Origin: Haplomitrium mnioides
Taxonomy: Eukaryota > Marchantiophyta > Haplomitriopsida > Calobryales
DNA length: 48,511 nucleotides
NCBI GenBank assembly: GCA_049999725.1
Contig: JBNGIS010033967.1
Coordinates: 53,262 to 101,772, forward strand
Direction of reading: 5' to 3'
Positions 20,950-31,769 of this stretch are shown here, one piece after another (the stretch's first letter is position 1; each line of letters starts with the position of its first letter). The notes below the pieces were generated by a model that was given only the letters and a program-made list of their open reading frames with translations, was not told the origin of the DNA and did no database searches. A program made the translations under genes and the position numbers.

Positions 20950-22950
20950 CAATAAAGTTCAGTGGTCAAGCAGCCAGCACAAACATTGAAGTTCATTCAG
21001 CAAGAATAATTCAGCAATATGTTGAGAGGAACACGAAGAACGTGTGTAGCAACCAACCATTCAAAAAGGAAGAAATCGCCATTCACCACAATCAAAGAGA
21101 AAAATGATGAGGAGAGTGACCTACAAGGCAAGGAAATAGCTTGAGAATGAAAGGAGGAGATCTCCTCAGTGCCGTTGAGACTAGTGAAGATTTTCCACCT
21201 TCTCACAATTTGAGACAGTGTCTTATGAAGAGGAGGCTACAGAAGTTCATGGGTCACACTTGGGATTACAACCTAAGTTTGATTATCCGCAATGCTGACA
21301 TGGGCCCTATTGACATTTTCGATAGAAAAGTGTTATTTATTATGAGAAAGACCTCTCATATTTCTCGACGGAGGTAGTGTAGAAGATCTATGACTTACAA
21401 GAGGATGATTGTCCCCAAACAAGAAGTTAGCCTATCTTGTGCTAGGCTAAGCATCACCAATGATGGCTTCAAGATCCAAGAAATTATGGATCCCCTCTTA
21501 CAAGAGCTTTTACAAATCTTCGTGAGAATACTTTTCCAACTAAAATTTTAGTACATCACTAATGCAAGTCTCATTTTGTTAATCAATGCTTGGCAACACT
21601 ATACCAAGAGAATCACAAACTTTATTAAAACCAAGATTTCCAAGCTTTTTGAGCTATCATGGAGCAAGAACCATGTTATATAGTTTGCTCCTTTCATACT
21701 ACATCAAATAGACACTTGCGGGCTTTGCAAGGAGAACGAAAGATGGATCCTCGAAAGAGAAAGGAGAGACACTTTAGAAGAGACCATTTAGACCAATGGG
21801 ATCTAAAGTGAAGCAAGCCAAAAGTTGTGAGAGATGCTACTATAGATCCAAAAGTGAGAGAGGAAGATATGTAGGTGATTGAAATGCCATATCTAAAGCT
21901 AGTTAAACAAGCTCAAACTGAGAATTGGGAATCATGGATTTTGAAAGTTCAGCCAATTCTGGTGGTTGTTCCAAGTAGAGAAGGGACTTTGGCATATTTG
22001 ATAGCCTATCGGAAGCTAAAGGGAATCAGGCGGTGGAGATGATTGACCTAGAGGCCAAAGAAGAGAGCTAAGATAATTGGGAAAAGTTATTCGATTGAAT
22101 TTTTGAAGATCGAGAGAATCTGAGACAAGCTGTAGCGGGGTTAGACAAGCATAAAAATTCATTCACAAAAGAAACAAAGAGCTCTGCAAAAGAGGAGGAG
22201 GTAGATGTAATAAACATCATAAGCGAAGTGGTAGAGAGCCTAGTCAAGGAAGGAAGCCTAATAGATCCAAGAAACTTGGAGGGAGAACCAAAAATAATAG
22301 AATAGAGCCTACAAGACACTCCAACAATTCCAGAAAATGTAAGTGCAGAGGAGGAAGAGAAAGTAGTTGAAGAACTATTGTCAGACGGTTGTTCCGATCA
22401 ATTGTCTTGATTGGAGAATAATGGAAAAACTATTGTAAGGGAGAAAGACACCGAGTTTGACAATGATGATTGGGAGGAGACGCTCCATAAAAAAAAGAAG
22501 CAAATCAAGGTGAAGAAGAGTCGCTTGGAGAATGTGGTTCTAGAGAAAAGATCCACAAACAATTTTCTCCTAAAATCACTCACCATAGCTCAGCAAGAGG
22601 CAATTCAAGCATCAAAAGAGATTGCCTAAGTAGAAAATTTAAAGAATCAAACGTTATGATTGGAAGCTATGAGGCGGTTGTCAAAAGGAAAGAAGTGAAG
22701 ATGACATTCCAAGTTATTTATTTCAAGAAAATTGGAGGAAATGAAGTGGAAGGGATGAAGGAAGTCTGAAAATTTTCTTAGTTGGAGATTTAGAGCTAAA
22801 CAGATGGAATCGGGTGTTGTTTATCAAGATGAGGCTAGAGAGATGAACTTTGGAGATCCAAAGTTAGTCCTTGGAGAGATGGTTCTAAATAAGCATATCA
22901 AAGATATATAAGAATATGACAAATATATCGGATCAAACTATTTTACCATT
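20950..22950 (+). pseudogene. Unrecognised coding unit P1 (diverged partner of P2)
   Basis: The plus strand reads as broken coding sequence that aligns with 23270-24250 plus 28436-28720. Shared points include I-T-N-D-G-F-K-I-Q-E-I (about 21450) against T-N-D-G-Y-K-I-P-K-I (about 23525), the S-K-L-F-E-L-S-W-S-K-N segment (about 21640), and an N-W-E-K/N-W-E-V-V segment (22075, 24149). The tail is very acidic and then Lys-rich (22320-22620). The longest open pieces are only 72-78 codons. I do not recognise the family. Its place beside a gypsy-type LTR suggests the protein of a retroelement, perhaps a non-autonomous one. No pol motifs were seen. Confidence 0.5.
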
Positions 22951-23265
22951 GATTGGCCATAGACATGCGCTGTTAACAGTCAATATAAGAGAAAAAAGTA
23001 GGTTACTAAGAGAATTTCGAAGTTCATTTTTTCATGTTTAGACAAGAAACTATGCTGAGAAGATGAAGAGGCACCCCTATTGCGATGTGAAGGTTTGAGA
23101 GGAAAACATATTTGTTTTGTGATATTTTTCAAGAGAACAAAGAAGTGTATAGAACTACATAGATTGAAAGAGTAAGAAAACACAAAAGAGGAAAAGCCAA
23201 TGGAGTTTCGGGTGTGTCGTCAAGGTCGGTAAAGTTATTTCATATTCTAAAGATATTCTCTGATG
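22951..23265. other. Spacer between P1 and P2
   Basis: AT-rich, with no LTR-like end, primer-binding site or polypurine tract that would separate two insertions. A short minus-strand frame (23183-22980) has no recognisable content. P1 and P2 may be tandem copies or two neighbouring parts of one larger unit. Confidence 0.35.
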
Positions 23266-23269
23266 TTAA

Positions 23270-24279
23270 GAAATGTTTGTAGAGATGAGGGCTTTAGAAA
23301 TTCTTAAGCAAGATGTGGGAAGTGGATATGTCTGCAATGTCTCAATGATCAAAGATCATACATATAGATGTGCAAGATGTTGACATTGTTATCTAGTCAG
23401 GAAGACTCGATTGTTTGTAATAGAAGAAGATATAAAAGAAATCTATGGGTTCCCAACGAAAATTTCCTAGAGGAAATATTGAAGGGGGTGAACATTTAGA
23501 ATATCTTGTTGCAAATCCCACTATGACGAATGACGGGTACAAGATTCCCAAAATCCGAGATCAATTGGTGCAAGAATTTGTGTAGTTGTTTGCTCATATA
23601 TTGTTCTAGCCCAGGTTTAAATATGTGGCGTAAGCAAACTTGATATTGTTGTTGAATGTTTGGAGAGGTCATTCAAAGGGGTGGCAGAGTTTATCAAGAG
23701 AAAAATATTGAGATATTTTGAGTTGTCGTGGTCAAAGAACCCAATAATCTGGTTTGAGTCATTTTTATTGCATCAATTGCAGACTCACAAGATTTGTAAT
23801 CATGACGAGTTATGAGCCATCAAGAAGAATGAAAGGATAGTTTTGGAGGAAGTAGGTTGGAATAATGGAGTACCCAACAAGCCTAGAAGGAGGTGGTGGA
23901 CGATGCCTTCAAATTATCCAAGGAGCAGAGGAGAATCAGAGGTGCAAATTGTGCAAAGACCTTATACTAAGATGAGCAAGAGAGCAAGGACGGAGCAACA
24001 AAGAGTGCGGGTTTCAAGGGGAAGAGTGGATCCAACAACTATTCTGAGTGGAGAAAGGACATCAGCTTACCTTGTAGCATATAGAAGAACTGAAGAGGAT
24101 AGAGTCATTAAGATGATTAATCTAAAAGATGATGGGCCGAAGGAAAATTGGGAAGTTGTTCTGGAAAAGCCAAATGCTTCAAGATTGGAGTAACAACAAG
24201 AAGTACGAGATATCGATTTGCCTAGAAGAATTGAAATTGCTCCTGTAATAAATCTAGTTGTGGAAAAGAGAAGAGATGA
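23270..24279 (+). pseudogene. Unrecognised coding unit P2, part 1 (before the solo LTR)
   Basis: This is homologous to P1. The clearest open part starts at 23843 (116 codons), with a basic stretch R-R-R-W-W and then S-A-Y-L-V-A-Y-R-R-T-E-E-D-R-V-I, and it ends in a stop at 24191. Past that stop the same frame continues to the solo LTR. When the LTR and one copy of GATGA are ignored, the frame runs straight on at 28441, showing that the LTR interrupted this unit. Function unknown; probably transposon-derived. Confidence 0.55.
24275..24279. repeat. Target-site duplication GATGA, left copy (solo LTR)
   Basis: GATGA directly precedes TGTCGTAGCA. It is matched by GATGA at 28436-28440 directly after CACCATA. 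Confidence 0.88.
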
Positions 24280-27200
24280 TGTCGTAGCATAGGGGCAAGC
24301 ATACTGGCCAATATGCGAGGATCCTGAATCGTTCCTACCAGGGATCAGAGCTATAATAGTTGTTTTGTCACGTTTTTGTTACTTTCAGTCACTTAAGGCT
24401 GAGTGAGACCTTGGATCAGTTTTCTGCTGATCTATCCTCTCTCACTCTTCCTCTCTGACTCAACCCACAACCCAAGGAAAACAACTCTCAAACAGTAGTA
24501 GATGAAATTTAAACCCTTCCTCTAAGCGGACACTCATTCACTTGCCCCTTCTAAGAACATAAGCAGAGTCCTTCTCGATTTCAGGTACTCACCTCCATTT
24601 CTGCCATCAAGGTTGCTACTATAGGTGTATCACAACCCATGCCATTCCTTCATCAGCCTCCTTTCTCCTCAGCACTGCTCTTCAGTCACTGATAGTAAGC
24701 TCTGACTTCAATGCACATCACCATGAATCCATTTGCATGTCTGAATTGTGCTCCAACCAAATTAGAAGCCTCTAGAACTAAGACACACAAAAGCAGATTT
24801 CTGTAAGTAATCTTTAAGCTAGAATTTTAGGAGGTCACTACTCCTCATCTTGTTGTCCCTCAGCCAAGAAGTTCAACAGGCCTCTCTGAAATCCTGAACA
24901 CTCACCCACTAGATCTCCACTCCTACATGAATAGGATTACTTCTCTCTTACACAAACTCCTAATCCCACATGCAATGTCCAAAGATACCCCTCCTTGCAA
25001 CATCCATGGCTACTGGATTCAGAAATCTGTCCAACAGAGTTTGAATCCCTACTCACTTCCCTGAATACAAAGAAGGCACTTCCTTTCTAATTACCACACA
25101 TTCACAACTTTTCCTTTACTCTAACATTCATAATTCAGATGTTCATCCCTCTTTCAACAATCACACATTCCAAGCACAAAGGGACATCCCATCCTCCAAG
25201 TCAAATAAAAATAATGCAAATTCCTTTACTTGAGAGATTTAAAATTGAGAATTCAGATCCAACAATATTGGAATTCCTGAATTGCAAAGGTGAGTGGCTG
25301 CTCTCCATCAAATTTCTTCCTTTCCTACACATGAGAGCTCCCTCTCTTACAAATACTCAATTGCACTCTTTACTCACTAAGAAAATAACTGCCAAAACAG
25401 CAGTTATCCCCTTCTACTGACCTCTATTAACATTCTATATAAGAACATCTAACTATCTTAATCTGAACTATCACTCTCCTAATCCATTACAACATAATCA
25501 TAGCTAACAGACCTCTGTCTACTGTTATCAATTACTATCTACACACTAATCTATAAATAATTATTTAAAACTAATATGCCAGCTAAATCCTACGCTTCAT
25601 TTTCCTAGCCTAGATATGCAAACCTCCCTCACTGCCTTCAGCTGATTCAGTTGGGAGGACTCTTTTTCCTCCAAACTATTTCAATGCTCCTTATAAGAAC
25701 ATGACAAAACCTCCCTTCTTTCACTAACTCACTGTAAGAAATTCTTCCCACACTCCATTTTCACTAGCTCCTCAATTTGCTCGATATAAGAACTACTCCT
25801 CCTTCCTTTGGAACTAGCTTCTTCAGTCGCTTGACATAAGAACAATGAATAAGTCCTCTCCTCTTAAGTAACTCGTCAAAACGCTCGTTGTAAGAACAAC
25901 TCGCAGCTCCCCCTTGGAAGTGACTTCTTCGTATCTCATTATAGGAACCATGTATAAGCCTTCTTTCAACTAACTCTCCTGACGCTTGATGTAAGAGCAA
26001 TACATTTCGGAAATCCATGTCGAACTTTCTTAAAACGCTTGTCGAACTTTCTCAGATTCTCCGCAGGTCCACTTTGAACTTTTGATAGTCGTACGATTCG
26101 AACTTTCAACCTCTGGGCTAAATTCGAACTTTCGCCCCGTCCGATTCGAACTTTCAAACTTACCTTCTTTTTAGTCTGGATCAGCGATAAGTCGCTATTT
26201 TGCTGATGCTCATTTATTCTTTCCATAGTCCAGATTGTCGATAAATTGCTATTTCGGCCGTTCAGTCATTACTACCTTTATTCACTCATGGAAAAGTTTG
26301 CTGTAAGAACAATAACTCCCGTAAATCCATTTTGAACTTTCTGAAGACTTCCGTAGGTCCCGTTTGAACTTTTAAGATCACCCTTTTCTTCAATCTGAAT
26401 CATCGATATATCACTTTTTCGGCCGATTACTCCTACCCCCGTTTCGAATCCCTCTTAAGTGGGGTTCTCCACTACGGATGGCACATCGAAACCCTTTAAA
26501 CCAGTCCTCCCCACTTCAAAAGCCTAATCGGATCCAGTTTAACCGGTCCTCTCTACTTAGAGAGGCAGATCGGAACCCACTTAAGTGGGATTCCCCACTT
26601 AGGAAGGTTTATTTCCACGCCCCTCTTCGGATCGGACTCATCGCGGACAACAGACTCTTTAGATTCTTCAGATTCTCCGCGATCAAATCCTTCTCTTCAA
26701 TCTTTCTGATTCTTCCCCACGCGCAGATACCATGGCCAAGTCATCGCTACTTGAATTCCTCTTCGCAAGGATATCCCCTTGCATTCATATTTGAAGTTCT
26801 TCTTTCACGACTAGGACATGACCTTCTTCTCCATTGCAGGGGCTTTGCTTCTGAATTTCTGACCATCCGAAATTTCTCTTCTCAGCAAGTCGCTCCTTAC
26901 CACTGATTTTGTCATCGCACATGCTGATCTTCACAATTTGATTCTTTCTTATCACATTTCATATTCCGCAGGAGCTTCCTGCATAGAGCACTTCATTGCA
27001 GGCCGATCATTTTTTATCAAATAAGTTTCTTTTCCGTCATTCGATCCCCAACGTGGCCTTTCCTCCATTCGAGCGCGATCGCATCTTCAGGGAGTCTCCT
27101 TCTCTTCTCGCAGCCTTCCCCTTCTTCGCATTCATACTATGCAATTCTTCTTTCATAGTCGGGACCTTCTTTCGTGGCATCCGCCTTCACAACTGACCGA

Positions 27201-28435
27201 TTTCTTTCCTAGAGCCATTCTTCTCAAGGAGCTTCAACCTTCATCGTAGCAGGTCGTTATTTCATAATATAGAGACGCATGGTTTACTAAGTTTGTCATG
27301 TAATGATCTAGTTGATCAAGCAGACTAGGGCTATGGATTTGTTGGTCATATATATATTCTTCGTCATTTTGTTACAACAGTATTGTCGGGGATCAAATTT
27401 CAATCTTTCGGATCAATCCCTCGACCAACAGCCACACATTTTGCAACCTCTTCCAAAATCGAACTCTTCCTCTGACTCTTCGAACACACGAACTCGTTGA
27501 ACGGCAGTTCTCCATTTTATCCCATAAGTGTTCCTCACTGTTGCTGAAGTAGTATATAAGGGTCTTACTCCCTCTTCCCTTCGATAGACAGCCCCCTAGA
27601 GGGGTGTAAGGCCACCTGCATTTCCTTCTTCTTCCCCTGGACGGACCTAGTCCAAGGCTTACCCCTCCCTAGGGCATGTTGTCCTCCAAGTGATAAAGTG
27701 GTCTTCACAATAGAATTAGATTAGTGTAGTGGGCTTGGCTTGGCCCCCAATAGTAGGTTAGTTTTATTAAAATATTTTATTATCATTATTATTTTTATAC
27801 TTTTATTCTCTTTATCTATATCTCCCCAACTTTTCCTACACTCCTAATCAAAACAAAACCTATTACCCTATTTCTCTTATTTAAACATATTATCCTATCA
27901 TCCTATCCTACTAGTGAACTTCTTTCATTTTATATGATTTATTACTCTGTCCTATTCTATTGCCCTACTCTAGTTTTAAATCAAAAGCAGAACTCTTTAT
28001 TTTATTTTATTTTTTATCTTTTATTTCCTTTTTATTTTTATCTTTTTATATTTTCAAATATAATGGCTTCTCCATCCCCTAGTCCAAATTTCCAACCTCA
28101 GCCGTACTTGCTCCGAAGGTCATTGTCAAACATAATAATAAAATATCATCCTCTAGAAAAAGGCAACGAATAAACACCATCATTGATACGCCTTGACCAC
28201 TGCTACTGGACCTTCTAGAATCTCCTGAGCTCAACACTCGATATCTTGATAAGGTGGCCACGTCCAATAACCTCCTCACCAGCTGCCAAAGGTCACACCT
28301 CCCAATCATTGGCTTCTCTTATCTCCTTAAAATCGCCGATAACGTGGAGCATGCTCGCTTCGGTAGCTCAACACACTGCTACAACGGAGTGTTTCCTCAC
28401 TTTTCCCTTCTAAAGCCCAGGACCATATCACCATA
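24280..28435 (-). mobile_element. Solo LTR of a D1-related family (LTR-B, 4,156 bp)
   Basis: On the plus strand it starts TGTCGTAGCATA like the D1 LTRs and ends CAGGACCATATCACCATA, comparable with CAGGAACTATGCTCTCACA at the end of the D1 5' LTR. It shares blocks with the D1 LTRs in the same order: a long tract of pyrimidine-rich non-coding DNA, AACTTTC and AAGTCGCTATTTTG phrases near 26180, the GGATCC/AAGTGGGG module at 26450-26600, GCAGG phrases, and the TATA core at 27520-27660. Elsewhere it has diverged strongly. No primer-binding site or polypurine tract flanks it, and it has a 5-bp duplication, so it is a solo LTR left by recombination. Frames inside, including 26478-26906 and 28072-28173, are not supported as genes. 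Confidence 0.85.
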
Positions 28436-28440
28436 GATGA
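28436..28440. repeat. Target-site duplication GATGA, right copy (solo LTR)
   Basis: This is the second GATGA, bordering the right end of LTR-B. The following bases continue the reading frame of P2 that stops at the left duplication. Confidence 0.88.
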
Positions 28441-28921
28441 CTATGTGGATGTAGTGGAAGTTGCTGCGAAGGCAGTTGCAAAAGTGCAAAAAGTATTTCA
28501 TCTTACTGCATGATCGAGTAGAGGAAAGGAAAACAAAGTCTGACTATTGGAAGTACTTGAAGCAAGAAAAAGAGAAGTAGAAGGAGAAGTTGTTCCAATT
28601 GAAGAGAATGATGAATGGGAAGAAGAGGTCAAAGAAGATGAGGAGACAGAGTCAAAAAATAATGGTTGGCAAGGAGGCATTCAAAAGTTAGTCCAACAAA
28701 TAAAGATGCAAGAAAATTGACTAGAGAACAGAAGAAGAAGAAGACGTTGGGGATTCCAAGCTCAGAAAGTAAAAGGACTAGTTGTGGGATTGGAGGCCCA
28801 CATGAGCAGTGAGATGGGGAGTTAGGCTTGGGCCAACAAGCTAAAGGTCTTCATAATTTGCCAAAGCAATTGCTCAAGGTGGAGGTTTCCTTAAATCTAA
28901 AAGTGCTTTCATAGCTTGTTT
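28441..28921 (+). pseudogene. Unrecognised coding unit P2, part 2 (after the solo LTR)
   Basis: It continues the P2 frame with V-E-V-A-A-K-A-V-A-K-V-Q-K-V. After a stop at about 28510 comes a strongly acidic segment (E-E-N-D-E-W-E-E-E-V-K-E-D near 28600-28630), like the acidic tail of P1. Coding character fades after about 28800. A purine tract and LTR-C follow, so P2 probably lies in the 3' part of the element that owned LTR-C. Confidence 0.5.
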
Positions 28922-28936
28922 GAGAGGAGGAAGGAG
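28922..28936 (+). promoter_or_regulatory. Polypurine tract before LTR-C
   Basis: GAGAGGAGGAAGGAG is a pure 15-nt purine tract directly abutting the TGTTGGGAAG start of LTR-C. This is the expected position for a plus-strand element whose 3' LTR begins at 28937. Confidence 0.65.
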
Positions 28937-29731
28937 TGTTGGGAAGTATCAAAGTGGAGTAGCTTTAAGACATATGTTTTGCCAAGATAGAAGCAAAATT
29001 ATTGAAGAGGGCATAAGGTAAAAGAAGGTGTAGACATTTGTTAGTGTTAGGAGAGACAAGATCAGAAGTGTGGAGAGAAAAGAATTTGGAATTCAGAGAG
29101 TTTTTGAGAAGTTGCATTCTGAAATTCTTTATCGGGACACGTGTTGAGCTCTAGTGAGTCACACAAGTTAGCACAAAAGAGAGAAAGAAGAGTTTGATCC
29201 AAAAGATCATAATAAAAAGGATTTTGGTGGAAGCAATTTGATACGAGTTAGTGGGGTGATGGTCAAAGTTTTTTGTTGAAAGCAATGTCAAGTGGCAGAG
29301 CATTGAGATCTGTTTTGATTGCTAATTGGTTGAAAGTTGTTGGGTAATGTCAGCTAAGTTGTTGGGTAGTAGGACAATCATCGAAGCGGATAAGTCGTAG
29401 GTCAACGAGACGTTTCAACTTCTAGTTGAAAACGATGTCAAACGACACTAGAGGTGTTATTTATCGCTATTAAGGATAGTTTGAGAATTGATCTGACACA
29501 TGTTTTTGGAAAGGGTGTGAATTCTATGTTTGAATTCGTAGGAGAGTTAGGAGAGCTAATCTTTGAGAGCTGAAACCCGACTTGGAGAGAGAATTTTTGG
29601 TTCTATTAGGAAGTGAAGATTTTGGTGAGAAAAATGTGTTCTTTGATATATAAATTGGCCTCTTTGACGAAAAGAACTTGGAGAGAGGTGTCAAACTAAG
29701 TGTTTAAACTTGGGTTCATCACTATACTACA
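28937..29731 (+). mobile_element. LTR-C, plus-strand LTR of about 795 bp shared by two internal regions
   Basis: It begins TGTTGGGAAG after a purine tract and ends CACTATACTACA, 10 nt before a tRNA-Asp primer-binding site. A TATA box, TATATAAA, lies at 29647-29654, a reasonable position for transcription of a plus-strand element. No second copy of this LTR was found in the window, so the ends rest on the flanking motifs and the TG...CA termini. Confidence 0.65.
29647..29654 (+). promoter_or_regulatory. TATA box of LTR-C
   Basis: TATATAAA in the sense orientation of the element, about 85 bp before the LTR end. It has a good TATA match on the strand predicted from the primer-binding site. Confidence 0.5.
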
Positions 29732-29741
29732 TAAAAATTTT

Positions 29742-29759
29742 TGGCATCGTTGCCGAGGT
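29742..29759 (+). promoter_or_regulatory. Primer-binding site for tRNA-Asp (plus-strand element)
   Basis: TGGCATCGTTGCCGAGG matches the complement of the tRNA-Asp 3' end with three mismatches, 10 nt after LTR-C. The spacing is the same as in D1. This fixes the element's orientation as plus. Confidence 0.75.
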
Positions 29760-29770
29760 AGCGATGAATT

Positions 29771-30800
29771 ATGCAAGGAAGATACTTGCAATGCTCACAA
29801 CTAAACTTTGGTTATGAGTTTAAGTATGAAGAGCTACGACCAAATGAGAATCAAGATCTGGATAATTGGTCATTGTGGACAGTGCATGAGATTGCGGCCA
29901 GAATCAAGAGAGAAAAAGATTATAAGAATAATTTTCTTTTGACTGGTTTTCTTGCAAATCTGCAAAGCCAATTTTCCACATTAACTTTGTTGGATACCAA
30001 TTTGGGAATTGAAGATTGTTTGAAAGATTTCACCAGACTTTACAAGACTTATCATTTTCCAACAAATCTAATCTAGAAGAAGATCTTGAAGGTAGAGATT
30101 GGGAGACACATGAAGAGGTTGAATTGATTTAGGGCTTAGTGAATATGCCATAACAAGAGAAAAAGGTGGAATTAACTACTATTATTCGTTTCATTGATTT
30201 TTTGAAGTATTATGCCGATTCTCCCATAATTATGGAGTTAGTTGAAGAATTACAGACTTATTGTCATCTAGATAAATTGATTGACATTAGAGATGGGATT
30301 GACAAATGATTGGACTACATTCTTGAATATACCAATCTTTGTGGTCAGCCATATTGGAGTAGAAGTACTCAAGAAGTTCGACCAAAAGATTGGAAGCGAT
30401 TGCCTTACAGAGGTGATGAAAGATAGAAGTTCAGAATGAGTATGTGTAGTCTTTTGAAAGGGCTCAAAAAGAATTACAGTTTCATATTTCATTGCATTCT
30501 CAAACACCTCCACTAATTCACCTTATTCCACCAGTGTTGTTCTCAGAGCACATTCAAATCTTTGAAGAGATTGAGTCAAGACAAGAAAGGAGAAGTCAAT
30601 CCAAAAAGAGTGAGGATACTTGAGAAGTTGAGTTAGAAGGACGACTGGAGGTTCCAAGCAAAGATCCAATTTTGAACCATTCACCTTCTATCTCATCGTC
30701 AAGTTCAAAAGATCTTACACCACTTGGTTTGCTAGGCGAAGGCGGAGGAGGAGTTTTAATTTTTGTAGTTTGTGTTTTGATGGCGATCCCAATCAAGACA
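29771..30800 (+). pseudogene. Gag-like first gene of the LTR-C element (broken, truncated)
   Basis: It starts at an ATG 12 bases after the primer-binding site. The first 101 codons are open: acidic, with N-W-S-L-W-T-V-H-E-I-A-A-R-I-K-R and a helical run. Coding character continues in the same region to about 30600 with stops near 30075, 30130, 30309 and 30425. I see no zinc knuckle or protease. The position right after the primer-binding site argues for gag, but the sequence is not clearly a capsid domain. The sequence is cut at about 30803, where the D2 remnant begins. Confidence 0.5.
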
Positions 30801-30802
30801 CG

Positions 30803-31253
30803 GCTAAACAGGCACAGCTCCCTCCTCCAAATAAATTTTATGCTCACAGAGTTCAGTAGGTATTCCCTTTAAATCTTTATATGACCAGTCAAACACATCT
30901 TGAAACTCTGTCAAGAGAGCTTTATGCACTTGTCTCTCTTCCTCATTCAATTCATTACATAGAAATAACATCTTTTCAGGCTCTTTAGAACTCACTTAGA
31001 TAGCACCATATTTCTATTCTCTTACCACATTATGCATCGTGATCTGCTCCATAGTCAGCTTAGGTACTTTCTCTCCTTTATCTGCAAATAATGCGAACAT
31101 ATCCAAGTTGCCTCCTTTTTCATCACTACATAAACTCCATTTAATAAATTCCTCATCAGCCCAACCAAGAAAAGTGGGAATACATACACCCAGTTCCTCA
31201 CAATACTCTTCAGCTAAGTGAGCAATTAGCGTATCGTCCTCTTGTAGCCACAA
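30803..31253 (-). pseudogene. D2 protease-RT linker and start of reverse transcriptase
   Basis: It matches D1 13550-13105, including C-N-E-L-N-E-E-E-R-Q-V and the F-D-W-S-Y-K-D-L-K-G-I linker. The frame has a stop near 30996 and the homology ends at the R-Q-R-Q-Y region where RT proper would begin. No catalytic motif is present. Confidence 0.88.
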
Positions 31254-31412
31254 TCCTGGTATCTGATCAACTTCCTCTTCAGACTCTAATACAGACCCAT
31301 CATACTCTACCGACTGGTCTGAGGTATACTCCTCTACTGTCTGAGTTTCTCCTTGATATGGAGGTTCTCCCCAAGATAGTTTTGCCTTGGGTTTAGTTCC
31401 AAACCGGATCTC

Positions 31413-31754
31413 TCATTTTCCCCAATCTTCTACTACTTTGGCTTGATACAGCCAAGGTTGTTCTAACAACACAGGATATGTTGATTTTGATTTAGGGTTG
31501 ATGACTGTATAATCCAAAACAAGCTCTCTCCCTCCAATCACCATTTTAACTCCTCTCAACACTCCTTTAGGAATTAGTCTTCTCTGATTTGCCAATCTCA
31601 ACACTTGAGGTGTTTTGTCCAGGTGACTGAATCCTAGTGCTTCCATGGTTTCCAGCACCATAATATTTTTCCCTGATCCGCCATCAATTGGTACATTTGT
31701 TACGTTACATCCTTTTATTTGAATCTCCACCTTTGGAACTCCATATTCTGGCAC
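31413..31754 (-). pseudogene. D2 retropepsin-like protease
   Basis: A 113-residue open stretch with P-I-D-G-G-S-G-K-N-I-M-V-L-E-T at its active site and L-V-L-D-Y-T-V-I-N farther on. This is the better copy of the protease seen at 14070-13690. It would mature the gag-pol polyprotein. It is a fragment of the polyprotein rather than a free gene. Confidence 0.9.
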
Positions 31755-31769
31755 CTCCTCTTGAACAAT

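Noticed and set aside
26478-26906. 142-residue frame in the solo LTR
   Set aside because: It covers the GGATCC/AAGTGGGG repeat module and pyrimidine-rich LTR DNA. No domain, and it is not conserved in the D1 LTRs.
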